A stretch of 64,000 bases of DNA from Pseudenterobacter timonensis (GCF_900021175.1 NZ_FCOP01000003.1:45558-109557), one strand, 5' to 3'; shown: positions 48,254-59,445, counted from the first letter of the stretch. Numbers and translations: made by a program. Notes: generated by a model not told the origin, from the letters alone.

Positions 48254-49663
48254 ATGTCCGCTGAACACGTTTTGACGATGCTGAATGAACACGAAGTGAA
48301 GTTTGTCGATCTTCGCTTCACCGACACCAAAGGTAAAGAACAGCACGTCACGATTCCTGCTCATCAGGTAAACGCCGAGTTCTTTGAAGAAGGCAAAATG
48401 TTTGACGGCTCCTCCATCGGCGGCTGGAAAGGCATTAACGAATCTGACATGGTTCTGATGCCGGACGCCTCCACCGCGGTCATCGATCCGTTCTACGCTG
48501 ACTCTACCCTGATCATCCGCTGCGATATCCTGGAGCCGGGCACCCTGCAGGGCTACGACCGCGATCCGCGTTCCATCGCCAAGCGCGCTGAAGAGTACCT
48601 GCGCTCTACCGGCATCGCCGATACCGTTCTGTTCGGGCCAGAGCCAGAGTTCTTCCTGTTTGATGACATCCGTTTCGGCGCGTCTATTTCCGGTTCTCAC
48701 GTGGCGATCGACGACATCGAAGGCGCATGGAACTCCTCCACCAAATACGAAGGCGGCAACAAAGGCCACCGCCCGGCGGTGAAAGGCGGTTACTTCCCGG
48801 TTCCGCCGGTAGACTCTTCCCAGGACATCCGTTCTGAAATGTGTTCCGTCATGGAGCAGATGGGTCTGGTTGTTGAAGCGCACCACCACGAAGTGGCAAC
48901 CGCTGGTCAAAACGAAGTGGCAACCCGCTTCAACACCATGACCAAAAAAGCGGACGAAATTCAGATCTACAAATATGTGGTTCACAACGTCGCGCACCGC
49001 TTCGGCAAAACCGCAACCTTTATGCCAAAACCGATGTTCGGTGATAACGGCTCCGGTATGCACTGCCACATGTCCCTGTCGAAGAATGGCACCAACCTCT
49101 TCTCTGGCGACAAATATGCGGGTCTGTCCGAGCAGGCGCTCTACTATATCGGCGGCGTGATTAAGCACGCGAAAGCGATCAACGCCCTGGCGAACCCGAC
49201 CACCAACTCCTACAAGCGTCTGGTCCCGGGTTACGAAGCGCCGGTTATGCTGGCTTACTCCGCCCGTAACCGTTCCGCCTCTATCCGTATTCCGGTTGTC
49301 GCGTCCCCGAAAGCGCGTCGTATCGAAGTGCGCTTCCCGGACCCGGCGGCTAACCCGTACCTCTGCTTCGCCGCGCTGCTGATGGCTGGCCTTGACGGTA
49401 TTAAGAACAAGATCCACCCGGGCGAAGCGATGGATAAGAACCTGTACGACCTGCCGCCGGAAGAGGCGAAAGAGATCCCACAGGTTGCCGGTTCTCTGGA
49501 AGAAGCGCTGAACGAGCTGGATCTGGACCGCGAGTTCCTGACCGCTGGCGGCGTGTTCACCGACGAAGCGATTGATGCCTACATCGCGCTGCGCCGCGAA
49601 GAGAACGACCGCGTTCGCATGACGCCGCACCCGGTTGAGTTTGAGCTGTACTACAGCGTTTAA
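48254..49663 (+). CDS. glnA: Glutamine synthetase type I
   Basis: This dodecameric enzyme makes glutamine from glutamate, ammonia and ATP. The product is 469 residues with [18 protein letters not shown], the latch and metal site [22 protein letters not shown] and the ATP segment [10 protein letters not shown]. The adenylylation site is Tyr398 in [14 protein letters not shown] precedes the ATG. Expression is driven by glnAp1 (CRP) and glnAp2 (sigma54-NtrC). It is followed by a terminator, then by glnLG. Confidence 0.99.
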   Translation: MSAEHVLTMLNEHEVKFVDLRFTDTKGKEQHVTIPAHQVNAEFFEEGKMFDGSSIGGWKGINESDMVLMPDASTAVIDPFYADSTLIIRCDILEPGTLQGYDRDPRSIAKRAEEYLRSTGIADTVLFGPEPEFFLFDDIRFGASISGSHVAIDDIEGAWNSSTKYEGGNKGHRPAVKGGYFPVPPVDSSQDIRSEMCSVMEQMGLVVEAHHHEVATAGQNEVATRFNTMTKKADEIQIYKYVVHNVAHRFGKTATFMPKPMFGDNGSGMHCHMSLSKNGTNLFSGDKYAGLSEQALYYIGGVIKHAKAINALANPTTNSYKRLVPGYEAPVMLAYSARNRSASIRIPVVASPKARRIEVRFPDPAANPYLCFAALLMAGLDGIKNKIHPGEAMDKNLYDLPPEEAKEIPQVAGSLEEALNELDLDREFLTAGGVFTDEAIDAYIALRREENDRVRMTPHPVEFELYYSV

Positions 49664-49743
49664 TTGATTTGTTTTACCCGGCGCGTCAGCGTCGGGAGTA
49701 GTTGCCGTGGAAACTTTAGCCCATCCCAGGATGGGCTTTTTTC
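49661..49743 (+). ncRNA. glnZ: glnA 3' UTR, candidate GlnZ small RNA
   Basis: In E. coli and Salmonella the glnA 3' UTR is processed into the Hfq-dependent small RNA GlnZ. Here about 80 nt run from the stop codon to a clear terminator hairpin, including cggcgcgtcagcgtcggg. Position and terminator fit. The seed region varies between genera and I could not compare it, so the identity is tentative. Confidence 0.45.
49717..49743 (+). terminator. Terminator after glnA
   Basis: The stem agcccatcc/ggatgggct (around 49718-49737) is followed by seven Ts. Partial read-through to glnLG is expected. Confidence 0.85.
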
Positions 49744-49792
49744 TCCGCCAACACCCTAATCCTGCGCGCTTTGGCACATCAAAAAGCTATAA

Positions 49793-49809
49793 TGCACTAA
49801 AATAGTGCA
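49793..49809 (+). promoter_or_regulatory. NtrC site at the glnL promoter
   Basis: TGCACTAAAATAGTGCA is a good NtrC palindrome, and TATAAT (49788-49793) abuts it. In E. coli NtrC~P represses glnLp by occupying such a site. Confidence 0.8.
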
Positions 49810-49830
49810 ACCACTCCAGGAGACTGCTAA

Positions 49831-50880
49831 ATGGCAACTGGCGAGCTGCCCGATGCTGGGCAGATCCTTAATTCTTTAATTAACAGTATTCTGTTGGTCG
49901 ACGACGAGCTGGCGGTGCATTACGCCAACCCGGCGGCGCAACAGCTGCTGGCGCAAAGCTCGCGTAAACTTTTCGGCACCCCATTGCCGGAACTGCTGAG
50001 CTATTTTTCTCTCAATATCAGCCTGATGCAGGAGAGTCTGCTGGCGGGCCAGGGCTTTACCGATAACGAAGTGACGCTGGTAATCGACGGCCGCTCGCAT
50101 ATTCTGTCACTCACGGCGCAGAGGCTGCCGGACGGGCTGATTCTGCTGGAGATGGCGCCGATGGATAACCAGCGCCGCCTCAGCCAGGAGCAGCTCCAGC
50201 ACGCACAGCAGATTGCGGCGCGCGATCTGGTGCGCGGCCTGGCCCATGAGATCAAAAATCCGCTGGGCGGCCTGCGCGGCGCGGCGCAGCTGTTAACGAA
50301 AGCGCTGCCGGACCCGATGCTCGCGGAGTACACCAACGTCATCATTGAGCAGGCCGATCGCCTGCGCAACCTGGTGGACAGGCTGCTTGGCCCTCAGCAT
50401 CCCGGTATGCACGTGACGGAAAGCATTCATAAAGTGGCGGAGCGCGTGGTGAAGCTGGTTTCGCTGGAGCTGCCGCCCAACGTTCGCCTGGTGCGCGATT
50501 ACGATCCGAGCCTGCCGGAGCTGCCGCACGACCCGGATCAAATTGAACAGGTACTGCTGAATATCGTCCGTAACGCCTTCCAGGCGCTGGGGCCGGAGGG
50601 GGGCGAAATCATCCTGCGCACCCGCACCGCTTTCCAGCTGACGCTGCACGGTGTTCGCTACCGCCTGGCGGCACGGATTGACGTCGAGGATAACGGTCCC
50701 GGCATACCGCCTCATCTTCAGGACACGCTTTTCTATCCAATGGTGAGCGGCCGTGAAGGAGGGACCGGGCTTGGGCTTTCTATCGCCCGCAGCCTTATCG
50801 ATCAGCACTCCGGCAAAATTGAATTTAACAGCTGGCCAGGTCATACCGAATTTTCGGTCTATCTGCCCATCAAAAAATAA
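49831..50880 (+). CDS. glnL: Nitrogen sensor kinase/phosphatase NtrB
   Basis: This cytosolic histidine kinase of 349 residues controls NtrC under the signal protein PII. The N-terminal PAS domain covers about 10-115, the phosphorylation site is His139 in [15 protein letters not shown], and the ATPase motifs are [20 protein letters not shown] and [19 protein letters not shown] precedes the ATG. It lies upstream of glnG with an 11-bp gap. Confidence 0.98.
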   Translation: MATGELPDAGQILNSLINSILLVDDELAVHYANPAAQQLLAQSSRKLFGTPLPELLSYFSLNISLMQESLLAGQGFTDNEVTLVIDGRSHILSLTAQRLPDGLILLEMAPMDNQRRLSQEQLQHAQQIAARDLVRGLAHEIKNPLGGLRGAAQLLTKALPDPMLAEYTNVIIEQADRLRNLVDRLLGPQHPGMHVTESIHKVAERVVKLVSLELPPNVRLVRDYDPSLPELPHDPDQIEQVLLNIVRNAFQALGPEGGEIILRTRTAFQLTLHGVRYRLAARIDVEDNGPGIPPHLQDTLFYPMVSGREGGTGLGLSIARSLIDQHSGKIEFNSWPGHTEFSVYLPIKK

Positions 50881-50891
50881 AGGTGACGACG

Positions 50892-52304
50892 ATGCAACGA
50901 GGGATAGTCTGGGTAGTCGATGATGATAGCTCTATCCGCTGGGTGCTTGAACGCGCGCTCACCGGGGCAGGGCTTAGCTGCGTGTCGTTTGAAAGCGGCA
51001 GCGAGGTGCTTGATGCGCTCACCACCAAAACACCGGACGTACTGCTCTCAGATATTCGTATGCCGGGGATGGACGGTCTGGCGCTGTTAAAACAGATTAA
51101 GCAGCGACACCCTATGCTGCCGGTCATCATCATGACCGCCCATTCCGATCTGGATGCGGCGGTAAGCGCCTATCAGCAGGGAGCGTTTGATTACCTGCCC
51201 AAGCCGTTTGATATCGACGAAGCGGTGGCGCTGGTCGAGCGCGCCATCAGCCATTACCAGGAGCAGCAGCAGCCGCGTCATGCCCCCGAATTTGGCCCGA
51301 CAACCGATATTATTGGCGAAGCACCCGCCATGCAGGATGTGTTTCGCATTATTGGCCGGCTGTCACGCTCGTCCATCAGCGTGCTGATTAACGGCGAATC
51401 CGGTACCGGGAAAGAGCTGGTCGCCCATGCCCTGCACCGCCACAGCCCGCGGGCGAAAGCCCCTTTTATCGCCCTGAATATGGCGGCCATCCCGAAAGAT
51501 CTTATCGAGTCGGAGCTGTTCGGCCATGAGAAAGGGGCGTTTACCGGCGCAAACACTATCCGTCAGGGCCGCTTCGAGCAGGCTGACGGCGGGACGCTGT
51601 TTCTGGATGAAATCGGTGATATGCCGCTGGATGTGCAGACCCGTCTGCTGCGCGTGCTGGCCGATGGCCAGTTCTACCGCGTCGGCGGCTATGCCCCGGT
51701 AAAGGTGGATGTGCGGATTATCGCCGCCACGCACCAGAATCTGGAGCGCCGTGTGCAGGAGGGGCAATTTCGCGAGGATCTCTTCCATCGCCTGAACGTC
51801 ATCCGCGTACATCTGCCGCCGCTGCGTGAGCGTCGGGAGGATATCCCCCGCCTGGCCCGCCATTTCCTGCAGATTGCCGCCCGCGAGCTGGGCGTGGAGG
51901 CTAAGCAGCTTCACCCGGAAACGGACGCCGCGCTGACGCGTCTGGCCTGGCCGGGCAACGTGCGCCAGCTGGAAAATACCTGCCGCTGGCTGACGGTCAT
52001 GGCCGCGGGCCAGGAGGTGCTTATTCAGGATCTTCCGGCCGAACTGTTTGAGGCGACCGTTCCGGAAAGCACCACCGGCCAGACCCTGCCGGACAGCTGG
52101 GCGACCCTGCTGGCGCAGTGGGCCGATCGGGCGCTGCGTTCCGGTCATCAAAATCTCCTTTCCGAGGCGCAGCCCGAAATGGAGCGCACGCTGCTGACCA
52201 CCGCCCTTCGCCATACCCAGGGACATAAACAGGAGGCGGCCCGCCTGCTGGGTTGGGGGCGAAACACCCTGACACGCAAGCTGAAAGAGCTGGGAATGGA
52301 GTAA
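50892..52304 (+). CDS. glnG: Nitrogen regulator NtrC
   Basis: This sigma54-dependent activator of nitrogen assimilation genes has 470 residues from the ATG at 50892, with AAGGTG six bases upstream. A GTG three codons earlier is less likely. The receiver domain has phosphoacceptor Asp54 in LLSDIRMPG. The AAA+ domain has Walker A GESGTGKE, the sigma54 contact loop [15 protein letters not shown] and Walker [13 protein letters not shown] Fis-like helix-turn-helix is at the end ([22 protein letters not shown]). Confidence 0.99.
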   Translation: MQRGIVWVVDDDSSIRWVLERALTGAGLSCVSFESGSEVLDALTTKTPDVLLSDIRMPGMDGLALLKQIKQRHPMLPVIIMTAHSDLDAAVSAYQQGAFDYLPKPFDIDEAVALVERAISHYQEQQQPRHAPEFGPTTDIIGEAPAMQDVFRIIGRLSRSSISVLINGESGTGKELVAHALHRHSPRAKAPFIALNMAAIPKDLIESELFGHEKGAFTGANTIRQGRFEQADGGTLFLDEIGDMPLDVQTRLLRVLADGQFYRVGGYAPVKVDVRIIAATHQNLERRVQEGQFREDLFHRLNVIRVHLPPLRERREDIPRLARHFLQIAARELGVEAKQLHPETDAALTRLAWPGNVRQLENTCRWLTVMAAGQEVLIQDLPAELFEATVPESTTGQTLPDSWATLLAQWADRALRSGHQNLLSEAQPEMERTLLTTALRHTQGHKQEAARLLGWGRNTLTRKLKELGME

Positions 52305-52416
52305 CGCGCAGTCGTAATGTAAAGATGAATAATTGAGCGCAAAGTGACGTTATTTTGCGCTTTACTGTTCCGATGAGTTTTGTATGATCGTGCCCGGAAA
52401 TTTGGGGGGGACCATC

Positions 52417-52527
52417 ATGCTGGAATCATTAATGACTTTGCTTTCGAGCGGAGCTGCGGAAAGCCACACGCCGCAAACCGCCGTCGCTGCGGTACTGTGT
52501 GCGGCGCTGGTTGGGCTGTTTAGCTAG
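52417..52527 (+). CDS. yshB: Small membrane protein YshB
   Basis: The 36-codon ORF encodes MLESLMTLLSSG followed by AAESHTPQTAV and a hydrophobic tail AAVLCAALVGLFS. It is nearly the same as E. coli YshB, which also lies between glnG and hemN. A G-rich GGGGGGGACC ribosome binding region precedes the ATG. The C-terminal stretch fits one short membrane helix. In Salmonella, YshB has been linked to growth inside host cells. Confidence 0.9.
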   Translation: MLESLMTLLSSGAAESHTPQTAVAAVLCAALVGLFS

Positions 52528-52544
52528 CACGTTGTCGATGAAAA

Positions 52545-52619
52545 GCCGGGCGGCAACTTCGCCTTACCCGGCCTACAAAATCTCAAATGTAGGCCGGGTA
52601 AGCGAAGCGCCACCCGGCG
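52545..52619. repeat. Inverted REP pair between yshB and hemN
   Basis: REP units at 52545-52577 and 52588-52619 face each other (gccgggcggc...ttacccggcctac and gtaggccgggtaag...cacccggc). They sit between convergent transcripts. Confidence 0.8.
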
Positions 52620-52626
52620 ATGCGTC

Positions 52627-54000
52627 TTAAATCACGCGCGAAAATTGCTGCAGACGCGCCTTCTGGCGCAGATATGCGTCGAAACACATGCAGATATTAC
52701 GAATCAACAACCGTCCCTTCGGCGTCACCTCGATACTGCTTTCCGCGATCTCCACCAGCCCGTCTTTTGCCAGCGGCGCGAGCAGCGCCAGGTCCTCTGC
52801 AAAATAGGCTTTAAAGTTCAGATCCCACTGCGTTTCCGTTGCGGCAAAATCGAGACGGAAATTACAGATCAGCGCCTTAATCACATCACGACGAATGCAG
52901 TCGTCGCGGGTTAATGCGATGCCGCGCCACAGCGCGTTGCCGGTTTCGTCTACCTGCTGATAGTAGAGCTTCAGCTCTTTCTGGTTCTGCGCGTAGCAGT
53001 CGCCAAGCATGCTAATGGCCGATACGCCCATGCCCAGCAGATCGGTATCCCCTTGGGTGGTGTAGCCCTGGAAGTTACGATGCAGCACCCCTTCCCGCTG
53101 GGCGACAGCCAGCTCGTTATCCGGGCGGGCAAAGTGATCCATGCCGATAAACTGATAGCCCGCCCCGGTCAGCGAGGCGATGGTCTGCTGCAAAATATCA
53201 AGCTTCTGCTGAGCGGAAGGCAGATCGGCATCCTTAATTTTACGCTGCGCCGCAAAGAGCGTCGGCAGATGCGCGTAATTAAAGACGCTCAGGCGATCCG
53301 GGTTAAGCTCAGCCACGCGCTGGAGCGTAAAGGCAAAGCTCTCCGGCGTCTGTTTCGGCAGGCCATAAATCAGGTCGATGTTGGTGGAGGTAAAACCAAT
53401 TTCGCGGGCATGGTTGAGTAAGGCAAAGATAAACTCTTCATCCTGCTCGCGATTGACCAGCCGCTGCACCTCTTTATTGAAATCCTGCACGCCCATGCTC
53501 AGGCGGTTAAAGCCTTCGGCGCGTAAGTGATCCAGTACATCCAGCTCGATTTCACGCGGATCGACCTCGATCGAGATCTCCGCGTCGTCGTTAAAACGGA
53601 AATGCTGGCGCAACAGCCCCATCAGGCGGCTGATCTGCGCTTTGTTCAGATAGGTGGGCGTGCCGCCGCCCCAGTGGAGCTGGCTGACCTGCCGTCCGGC
53701 GAACAGCGGCGCGCGATGGCGAATCTCCTGCTCCAGCGCATCAAGATACTGATCGGCCTTGTGCTGCTGCCGGGTGACAATTTTATTGCAGCCGCAAAAG
53801 TAGCAGAGCTTATGGCAGAACGGGATGTGGACGTAGAGAGAGAGCGGGCGCTCAGGGTAGCGCCCCACCGCCTGCTGAAACTCAGCCTCGCCGAAGGATT
53901 CGTTAAACTCCAGCGCGGTGGGATAGGACGTATAACGCGGCCCGGAATAGTTATATTTCTGGATAAGGGCCAGATCCCAGTCGATGGTTGGTACAGACAT
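52627..54000 (-). CDS. hemN: Oxygen-independent coproporphyrinogen III dehydrogenase
   Basis: This radical SAM enzyme decarboxylates coproporphyrinogen III to protoporphyrinogen IX in anaerobic heme synthesis. The 457-residue product starts at MSVPTIDWDLALIQKYN (54000), as in E. coli. The cluster motif is CHKLCYFCGCNKI, and the glycine-rich SAM segment is HWGGGTPTYL. A small ORF ends two bases before its ATG. Confidence 0.98.
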   Translation of the reverse strand: MSVPTIDWDLALIQKYNYSGPRYTSYPTALEFNESFGEAEFQQAVGRYPERPLSLYVHIPFCHKLCYFCGCNKIVTRQQHKADQYLDALEQEIRHRAPLFAGRQVSQLHWGGGTPTYLNKAQISRLMGLLRQHFRFNDDAEISIEVDPREIELDVLDHLRAEGFNRLSMGVQDFNKEVQRLVNREQDEEFIFALLNHAREIGFTSTNIDLIYGLPKQTPESFAFTLQRVAELNPDRLSVFNYAHLPTLFAAQRKIKDADLPSAQQKLDILQQTIASLTGAGYQFIGMDHFARPDNELAVAQREGVLHRNFQGYTTQGDTDLLGMGVSAISMLGDCYAQNQKELKLYYQQVDETGNALWRGIALTRDDCIRRDVIKALICNFRLDFAATETQWDLNFKAYFAEDLALLAPLAKDGLVEIAESSIEVTPKGRLLIRNICMCFDAYLRQKARLQQFSRVI

Positions 54001-54002
54001 GC

Positions 54003-54185
54003 TCACTCCTTCCGTTGGTGTCGCGTTCGTATACGGCGGCCCGTTCTGGCCCCATTGCGGGCCATCATCCGGGTGCGCAGCCACTTCTGTCGCCGCGACA
54101 ACCGCCGTAGTTTAACGAATAACCACACCAGATAACATATAACCGGAAGGGTTATAAGCAGGACCAAAGTACCTGCCGGGTGCAA
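54003..54185 (-). CDS. Possible 60-residue membrane protein between yihI and hemN
   Basis: The frame opens with TTG at 54185, three bases after the yihI stop, and ends two bases before hemN. The product would have one hydrophobic helix (TLVLLITLPVICYLVWLFV) followed by a very basic tail (KLRRLSRRQKWLRTRMMARNG onward). Tight spacing on both sides and an AAGGGTGGA region at the end of yihI favour translation. In other gammaproteobacteria I recall a DUF2489 membrane protein in this slot, and this may be a short relative or remnant. I could not confirm that. Confidence 0.45.
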   Translation of the reverse strand: MHPAGTLVLLITLPVICYLVWLFVKLRRLSRRQKWLRTRMMARNGARTGRRIRTRHQRKE

Positions 54186-54188
54186 ATG

Positions 54189-54704
54189 TTAGTTTCCACC
54201 CTTCAGAAGACGCATCATATCTTCCTGCTTGTCGTCTTCCTCTTCTTCCTCTTCATCGTCATAAGAGAGGCCGAGCTTCTGCATCAGCTCGTCGATGCGG
54301 TCCAGTTTGGCATCGACCCAGGTCTGCTCTTCGGCGGTCAGGGTTTCGCCCTCTTCCAGACGCTCCAGCAGCGCATCCAGGCGCTCATCGTTCTCCAGCA
54401 TTTCCAGCTCATCCTGCGGTGAAAGCATAGGTTTCTCGCTCTTTGGTTTGTGCTGCTTTGTTACCGGGGTGTCAGTCACGCCCAGCGGAACCGGTTTTTT
54501 ACTGCCGATACGCGGATCTTTATTTTTGTTGTTTTGCGCAGAGGAGCCAGATGCACCGCCTCCGGTTGCACGACTGCCCGCAGCGTGACCGCGGTGCTTC
54601 TTCGCACGTTTGCGGTCGCGTGCTTCCTGGTTTATTTCTTCACGCGATTTGCGGCGCGCTTTTGCAGGGCGTTTTGCAGCCGGTGCGGAGGTCGGTTTTT
54701 TCAT
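54189..54704 (-). CDS. yihI: Der GTPase-activating protein YihI
   Basis: The 171-residue protein stimulates GTP hydrolysis by the ribosome-assembly GTPase Der. The N-terminal half is lysine/arginine-rich and disordered ([30 protein letters not shown]). The C-terminal half is acidic and helical ([26 protein letters not shown]) and ends in an Asp/Glu tract. Length and charge pattern match the family. Confidence 0.94.
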   Translation of the reverse strand: MKKPTSAPAAKRPAKARRKSREEINQEARDRKRAKKHRGHAAGSRATGGGASGSSAQNNKNKDPRIGSKKPVPLGVTDTPVTKQHKPKSEKPMLSPQDELEMLENDERLDALLERLEEGETLTAEEQTWVDAKLDRIDELMQKLGLSYDDEEEEEEDDKQEDMMRLLKGGN

Positions 54705-54772
54705 AATCTTTATCTTTAAGCCGTTTTCTTCAGTATAGAATTGCGGCGAAATCTAGCAGAAAGCAAGCAAAG

Positions 54773-55012
54773 AAAAAAGGCGACAGAGCAATCTGTCGCC
54801 TTTTTTCCTGACTCATAACCCTGAACGGGTCTTATCGTCCTTGTTTGCCTACAACCGACCCTGGCTATCCTTTGGCTGCTACCGTCCCTGATACGGTTCC
54901 TTTTCCCTTTTAAACGCCTCCTGGCGCTATCATCCTGACAATCCTGAGTCTTCGCCTCCTGGCGTTCCTGACCCTTGTCCTTAAGTCGTAATCCTGTCAG
55001 CGTCCTCGCTAT
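54773..55012 (-). ncRNA. csrC: CsrC regulatory RNA
   Basis: The RNA lies between yihI and yihA, as in E. coli, on the same strand as yihI. The minus-strand sequence begins ATAGCGAGGACGCTGACAGG and contains more than a dozen GGA motifs, many in hairpin-loop settings such as CCAGGAGG and TCAGGAT. It ends in the terminator GGCGACAGA...TCTGTCGCC with six Ts. CsrC sequesters CsrA, and GGA-rich loops are its binding sites. The middle differs from E. coli while both ends are conserved. It has no coding role. Confidence 0.92.
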
Positions 55013-55280
55013 AAACATTACTTTACCTTACTTCGCATAACTAACAAGGCTCTGTGCGATGCAGAAATGGATTTTAAGAATATTACTTAATATTAAGTTA
55101 TTGTTTATTAATGATTTGCTATTTTGTTCACCTGAAGCGTCTCTTCAATCTCCCAGGGTATAAATAGCCAATGTCTTACAATCTGAAGGGTTATAACTTA
55201 CATTGCTGGCGCGATGGGAAAAGCCTTTTGTCCGCATTCAGGTATAATCCTCTCAGATAACGATTTTCGGAGACGACCAC

Positions 55281-55907
55281 GTGACCCAATGGAATTACCA
55301 ACAGACGCGTTTTGTAACCAGCGCGCCTGACATTCGCCATCTGCCTGCCGACACAGGGCTTGAAGTGGCATTCGCTGGCCGCTCCAATGCGGGAAAATCC
55401 AGCGCCCTGAACACGCTTACTAATCAGAAAAACCTGGCGCGTACCTCAAAAACGCCGGGCCGTACCCAGCTGATTAACCTCTTTGAGGTGGCCGACGGCA
55501 AACGCCTGGTGGATCTGCCCGGTTATGGCTATGCAGAAGTACCGGAAGAGATGAAGATCAAATGGCAACGCGCGCTGGGTGAATACCTGGAAAAACGCCT
55601 CTGCCTGAAGGGCCTGGTGGTGCTGATGGATATTCGTCATCCGCTTAAAGATCTCGATCAGCAGATGATTCGCTGGGCGGTTGAGAGTGATATTGCCGTG
55701 CTGGTGCTGCTTACCAAAGCCGACAAGCTGGCGAGCGGTGCGCGTAAGGCGCAACTGAATATGGTTCGCGAAGCTGTGATTGCCTTTAACGGCGATGTGC
55801 AGGTGGAAGCATTCTCTTCCCTGAAGAAACAGGGCGTGGACAAGCTGCGTCAGAAGCTGGACAGCTGGTTTAACGAACTGGAGCCCGCAACAGAAGCGGA
55901 AGAGTAA
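55281..55907 (+). CDS. yihA: Ribosome biogenesis GTPase YihA/EngB
   Basis: This essential GTPase of 208 residues acts in 50S assembly. Walker A GRSNAGKS is at 33-40, then [11 protein letters not shown] (switch I), [10 protein letters not shown] (G3) and LLTKADKL (G4). The start codon at 55281 is GTG, with CGGAGA upstream. A terminator follows the stop. Confidence 0.97.
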   Translation: MTQWNYQQTRFVTSAPDIRHLPADTGLEVAFAGRSNAGKSSALNTLTNQKNLARTSKTPGRTQLINLFEVADGKRLVDLPGYGYAEVPEEMKIKWQRALGEYLEKRLCLKGLVVLMDIRHPLKDLDQQMIRWAVESDIAVLVLLTKADKLASGARKAQLNMVREAVIAFNGDVQVEAFSSLKKQGVDKLRQKLDSWFNELEPATEAEE

Positions 55908-55911
55908 CAGG

Positions 55912-55940
55912 AAGCGCGGCGATGTCCGCGCTTTTTTTAT
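55912..55940 (+). terminator. Terminator of yihA
   Basis: The stem aagcgcgg/ccgcgctt is followed by a run of Ts (55932-55938). Confidence 0.85.
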
Positions 55941-55960
55941 CGCCCATTTTCTTTGGCGCA

Positions 55961-56069
55961 TAAAAAACGCCCCAGTCATTACTGACTGGGGCGGCTAAAA
56001 TATTCAGCCAAATCCGATTACGTGAAGTAAAAGGTCTGAAAGATAGAACATCTTACCTCTGTACCCTAC
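55961..56069 (-). ncRNA. spf: Spot 42 RNA
   Basis: This 109-nt Hfq-dependent RNA represses galK and many catabolic and transport genes when glucose is plentiful. The minus-strand sequence starts GTAGGGTACAGAGGTAAG and ends in the CGCCCCAGTCA/TGACTGGGGCG hairpin with a T-tract. By eye it equals the E. coli RNA. It lies between polA and yihA on the polA strand, as usual. CRP represses spf in E. coli. Confidence 0.97.
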
Positions 56070-56217
56070 GTCGTTAACTCTACCCTTTTTTTGTCGCTGG
56101 AAAAAGCACTTTTTGTAGTTTTTTTTCATTCTTTACAGAAGAAATTTTAATTACCGTCACAAAAAGTTCTTATTTATGTTGCTTACTTACGGAACATCGC
56201 TCTTGTTCCGTCAACCT

Positions 56218-59007
56218 TTAGTGAGCCTGATCCCAGTTTTCGCCCACACCCACTTCCACCAGCAACGGAACGTCCAGCTTCATGCTGTTTTCCATTAGTT
56301 CGTGGATCTTTTTCGAGACGGCGTCAACATCGTCACGATGCACTTCAAACACCAGTTCATCGTGTACCTGCATGATCATCCGCACACGCGGTTTCTCTTT
56401 TTCCAGCCAGGCGTCAACCGCGATCATGGCGCGTTTGATGATATCCGCTGCGGTCCCCTGCATCGGCGCGTTAATTGCCGCACGCTCGGCGCCAGCCCGG
56501 CGCGCCGCGTTGCTGGATTTGATGTCCGGCAGGTAAAGACGACGACCATCCAGGGTCTCTACATAGCCTTTCTCTTTCGCCTGCGCGCGGGTACGCTCCA
56601 TATATTGCAGTACGCCCGGATAGCGTTCGAAGTAGAGATCCATATACTTCTGCGACTCTTTCCGCGGAATATTCAGCTGACGCGACAGGCCGAAAGCGCT
56701 CATACCGTAAATCAGACCAAAGTTAATCGCTTTCGCGCTGCGGCGCTGCTCGCCGGTGACGCTCTCCAGCGGCAGGCCAAATACTTCTGCCGCCGTTGCC
56801 CGGTGAATATCCTTTCCTTCGGCAAACGCGCTCAGTAAGCCTTTATCACGCGACAGGTGCGCCATGATGCGCAGCTCAATCTGCGAGTAGTCGGCGGAGA
56901 CGATCACATACTCTTCCGGCGCGATGAAGGCCTGACGAATACGGCGTCCCTCTTCGTTGCGCACAGGAATGTTCTGCAGGTTCGGATCGGTAGAGGAGAG
57001 TCGGCCGGTTGCCGCCACCGCCTGGTGGTACGAGGTATGGACGCGACCGGTTTTAGGATTGATCATCAGCGGCAGTTTGTCAGTATAGGTCGACTTCAGC
57101 TTAGCCAGGCCGCGATATTCCAGAATGACCTTCGGCAGAGGGTAATCCAGCGCCAGCTCTTCCAGCACCTCTTCCGAAGTAGAGGGCGCCCCACCAGGGG
57201 TTTTCTTCAGCGGCTTGATGCCCTGCTTTTCAAACAGAATGGTTTGCAGCTGCTTGGTGGAGGAGAGGTTAAACGCCTCGCCTGCAATATCATGCGCTTT
57301 TTGCTCCAGCTCGTTGAGGCGCAGGGCGATCTCTTCGGAATGTTTGTGCAGCACGGCAGGATCGATTTTGACGCCGTTGCGCTCAATACGAGAGAGAACA
57401 GGCACCAGCGGCATTTCGATATGTTCGAACACGTTCAACGGACCGGCAAACTTTTGCAGTTTAGGCCACATCTTCAGATGCAGCTGAAGCGTGACGTCGG
57501 CATCTTCCGCCGCATAACGTCCGGCCTCCTCCAGGGCAATCTGGTTAAAGGTAAGCTGATTTTTACCCTTCCCTGCGATCGCTTCAAAGGTAATGGTGTT
57601 GTGCTTCAGCCAGCGCGCAGAAAGGGAATCCATATCGTGGCGGCCAGCGACGCTATCAAGGATATAAGATTCCAGCATGGTGTCGAAGGCGATACCGCGC
57701 AACTCAATACCGTAGTTTTGCATAATCCCGCGATCGAACTTCAGGTTCTGCCCCACCTTCAGCGCCTTTTCATCTTCCAGAATGGGCTTTAACAGTTCCA
57801 GTACGCGCTCACGCGGGATCTGATCCGGCGCATCAAGATAGTCATGGGCAACCGGAACGTAAGCGGCGATGCCGGGTTCCGTGGCGAACGAGAGTCCCAC
57901 CAGGTTGGCAGAGACGTTGTCCAGACTGTCGGTTTCAGTATCGAACGCAAAGACCGGCGCTTTTTTCAGCTTCTCAATCCAGGCGATGAGCTGTGCCTCT
58001 TCCAGCACCGTCTCATAGTGCTCAGAGGAGAGCGCCGCGGCTTCTTCTTCTGGCTCTTCAGCGCTATCCGCTACGCTTTCCTGCGGCTTAGCCACAGGTT
58101 TAGCGCCTTTTGCCTGCAGCCATTTTCCGGCCTCAACGTCGGCAGTCCAGCGCTTGAACTCATACTTTCTGAACAGGGAGAGAAGCTCATCCGCCAGCGG
58201 CGGCTGCACCTCAAGCCGATCGCAGGTGAGTTCAAGCTCCACGTCGGTTTTGATGGTTGCCAGCTGGTAAGAGAGGTAGGCCACCTCTTTGTTTTGTTCA
58301 AGCTTCACCGCCATGGTTTTGGCGCCGCGGAAGGTAAGCCCGGCGATTTTTTCCGGCTCCGCATAGAGCGTATCCAGCCCGCCCAGCCCCTGCAGCAGCG
58401 CCTGGGCGGTCTTTTCCCCGACGCCAGGAACACCCGGAATGTTATCCGACGAGTCGCCCATCAGGGCGAGGAAGTCGATGATCAGCTCCGGCGGTACGCC
58501 ATATTTCGTGACCACCTCGTCCGGGCCAAGAATGGTATTGGTCATGGTGTTGATCAGGGTGATGTTCGGCGTGACCAGCTGCGCCATATCTTTATCACCG
58601 GTGCTGATCAGTACCGGACGGCCCATTTTTTCAGCTTCGCGCGCCAGCGTACCGATGACGTCGTCCGCTTCTACGCCGGATACCGCCAGCAGCGGCAGGC
58701 CCATCGCTTTCACCATGGCGTGCAGCGGCTCGATCTGCGCACGCAGATCGTCCGGCATCGGCGGGCGGTGGGATTTGTAATGTTCAAATAGCTCATCACG
58801 GAAGGTTTTCCCTTTCGCGTCAAAGACCACGGCGGCATGCGAAGGGTGATACTGCAAAATCAAGCTACGCAGCATGTTCAGCACGCCGTACATTGCGCCG
58901 GTAGGCTCTCCTGCGCTGTTGGTCAGAGGAGGAAACGCATGATACGCCCGATACAGGTAAGAGGAGCCGTCGACGAGAATAAGCGGGTTTTCTGGGATCT
59001 GAACCAT
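56218..59007 (-). CDS. polA: DNA polymerase I
   Basis: This 929-residue repair and Okazaki-fragment polymerase has three parts. The 5'-3' exonuclease (about 1-290) shows [13 protein letters not shown] and [14 protein letters not shown]. The 3'-5' exonuclease starts near [13 protein letters not shown]. The polymerase domain has motif A DYSQIELR, the O helix [16 protein letters not shown] and motif [11 protein letters not shown]. There is a slightly longer linker with an acidic [10 protein letters not shown] stretch near 320-330. Confidence 0.99.
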   Translation of the reverse strand: MVQIPENPLILVDGSSYLYRAYHAFPPLTNSAGEPTGAMYGVLNMLRSLILQYHPSHAAVVFDAKGKTFRDELFEHYKSHRPPMPDDLRAQIEPLHAMVKAMGLPLLAVSGVEADDVIGTLAREAEKMGRPVLISTGDKDMAQLVTPNITLINTMTNTILGPDEVVTKYGVPPELIIDFLALMGDSSDNIPGVPGVGEKTAQALLQGLGGLDTLYAEPEKIAGLTFRGAKTMAVKLEQNKEVAYLSYQLATIKTDVELELTCDRLEVQPPLADELLSLFRKYEFKRWTADVEAGKWLQAKGAKPVAKPQESVADSAEEPEEEAAALSSEHYETVLEEAQLIAWIEKLKKAPVFAFDTETDSLDNVSANLVGLSFATEPGIAAYVPVAHDYLDAPDQIPRERVLELLKPILEDEKALKVGQNLKFDRGIMQNYGIELRGIAFDTMLESYILDSVAGRHDMDSLSARWLKHNTITFEAIAGKGKNQLTFNQIALEEAGRYAAEDADVTLQLHLKMWPKLQKFAGPLNVFEHIEMPLVPVLSRIERNGVKIDPAVLHKHSEEIALRLNELEQKAHDIAGEAFNLSSTKQLQTILFEKQGIKPLKKTPGGAPSTSEEVLEELALDYPLPKVILEYRGLAKLKSTYTDKLPLMINPKTGRVHTSYHQAVAATGRLSSTDPNLQNIPVRNEEGRRIRQAFIAPEEYVIVSADYSQIELRIMAHLSRDKGLLSAFAEGKDIHRATAAEVFGLPLESVTGEQRRSAKAINFGLIYGMSAFGLSRQLNIPRKESQKYMDLYFERYPGVLQYMERTRAQAKEKGYVETLDGRRLYLPDIKSSNAARRAGAERAAINAPMQGTAADIIKRAMIAVDAWLEKEKPRVRMIMQVHDELVFEVHRDDVDAVSKKIHELMENSMKLDVPLLVEVGVGENWDQAH

Positions 59008-59445
59008 AATGTCGTGCCTTTTATCAATTTATGGATAAAGGATGCCACAGAAGGATGAAAACATCAGTTTTTAGGGCGCAATACAGGAAAAGATTTTGCG
59101 GTCGTCTGGATCGGTCGCAAAATTTCTCTGTGGATAACTTTGTGAATATTTTATTTTCCGCATTAATAATTGTTAATCTTTCGATCCTGCAGATCGCTTT
59201 TGATTAAATTATTCAATGGGTTAATAAGGTATTGTCGCTGAATTTTTACCCGTGGTGACTATTTACGCGATGTGGATATTCAGCGCGACAGGATCAGCGA
59301 GCCAGTATTTTCCTCTGGTACAGCGCAAAACGCCAAGGATTCCAGTGTGAAACCACCAATCTTCTGATGCTTTTCTGGTAAAATCAGCGCCCTGCGCCTA
59401 CAACCTGGCCGCCTTTTTACATATAACTTTTTGAAAATAAAAGCC
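59008..59445. other. AT-rich intergenic region between polA and yihG, with a DnaA box
   Basis: This 438-bp divergent promoter region has no ORF I support. It contains one consensus DnaA box (TTATCCACA on the minus strand, 59129-59137), followed by a very AT-rich stretch to about 59270. Confidence 0.6.

Noticed and set aside
54716..55018. 100-codon minus-strand open frame over the csrC region
   Set aside because: The sequence is CsrC RNA: GGA-rich, with a conserved start, terminator and neighbours. The open frame is incidental.
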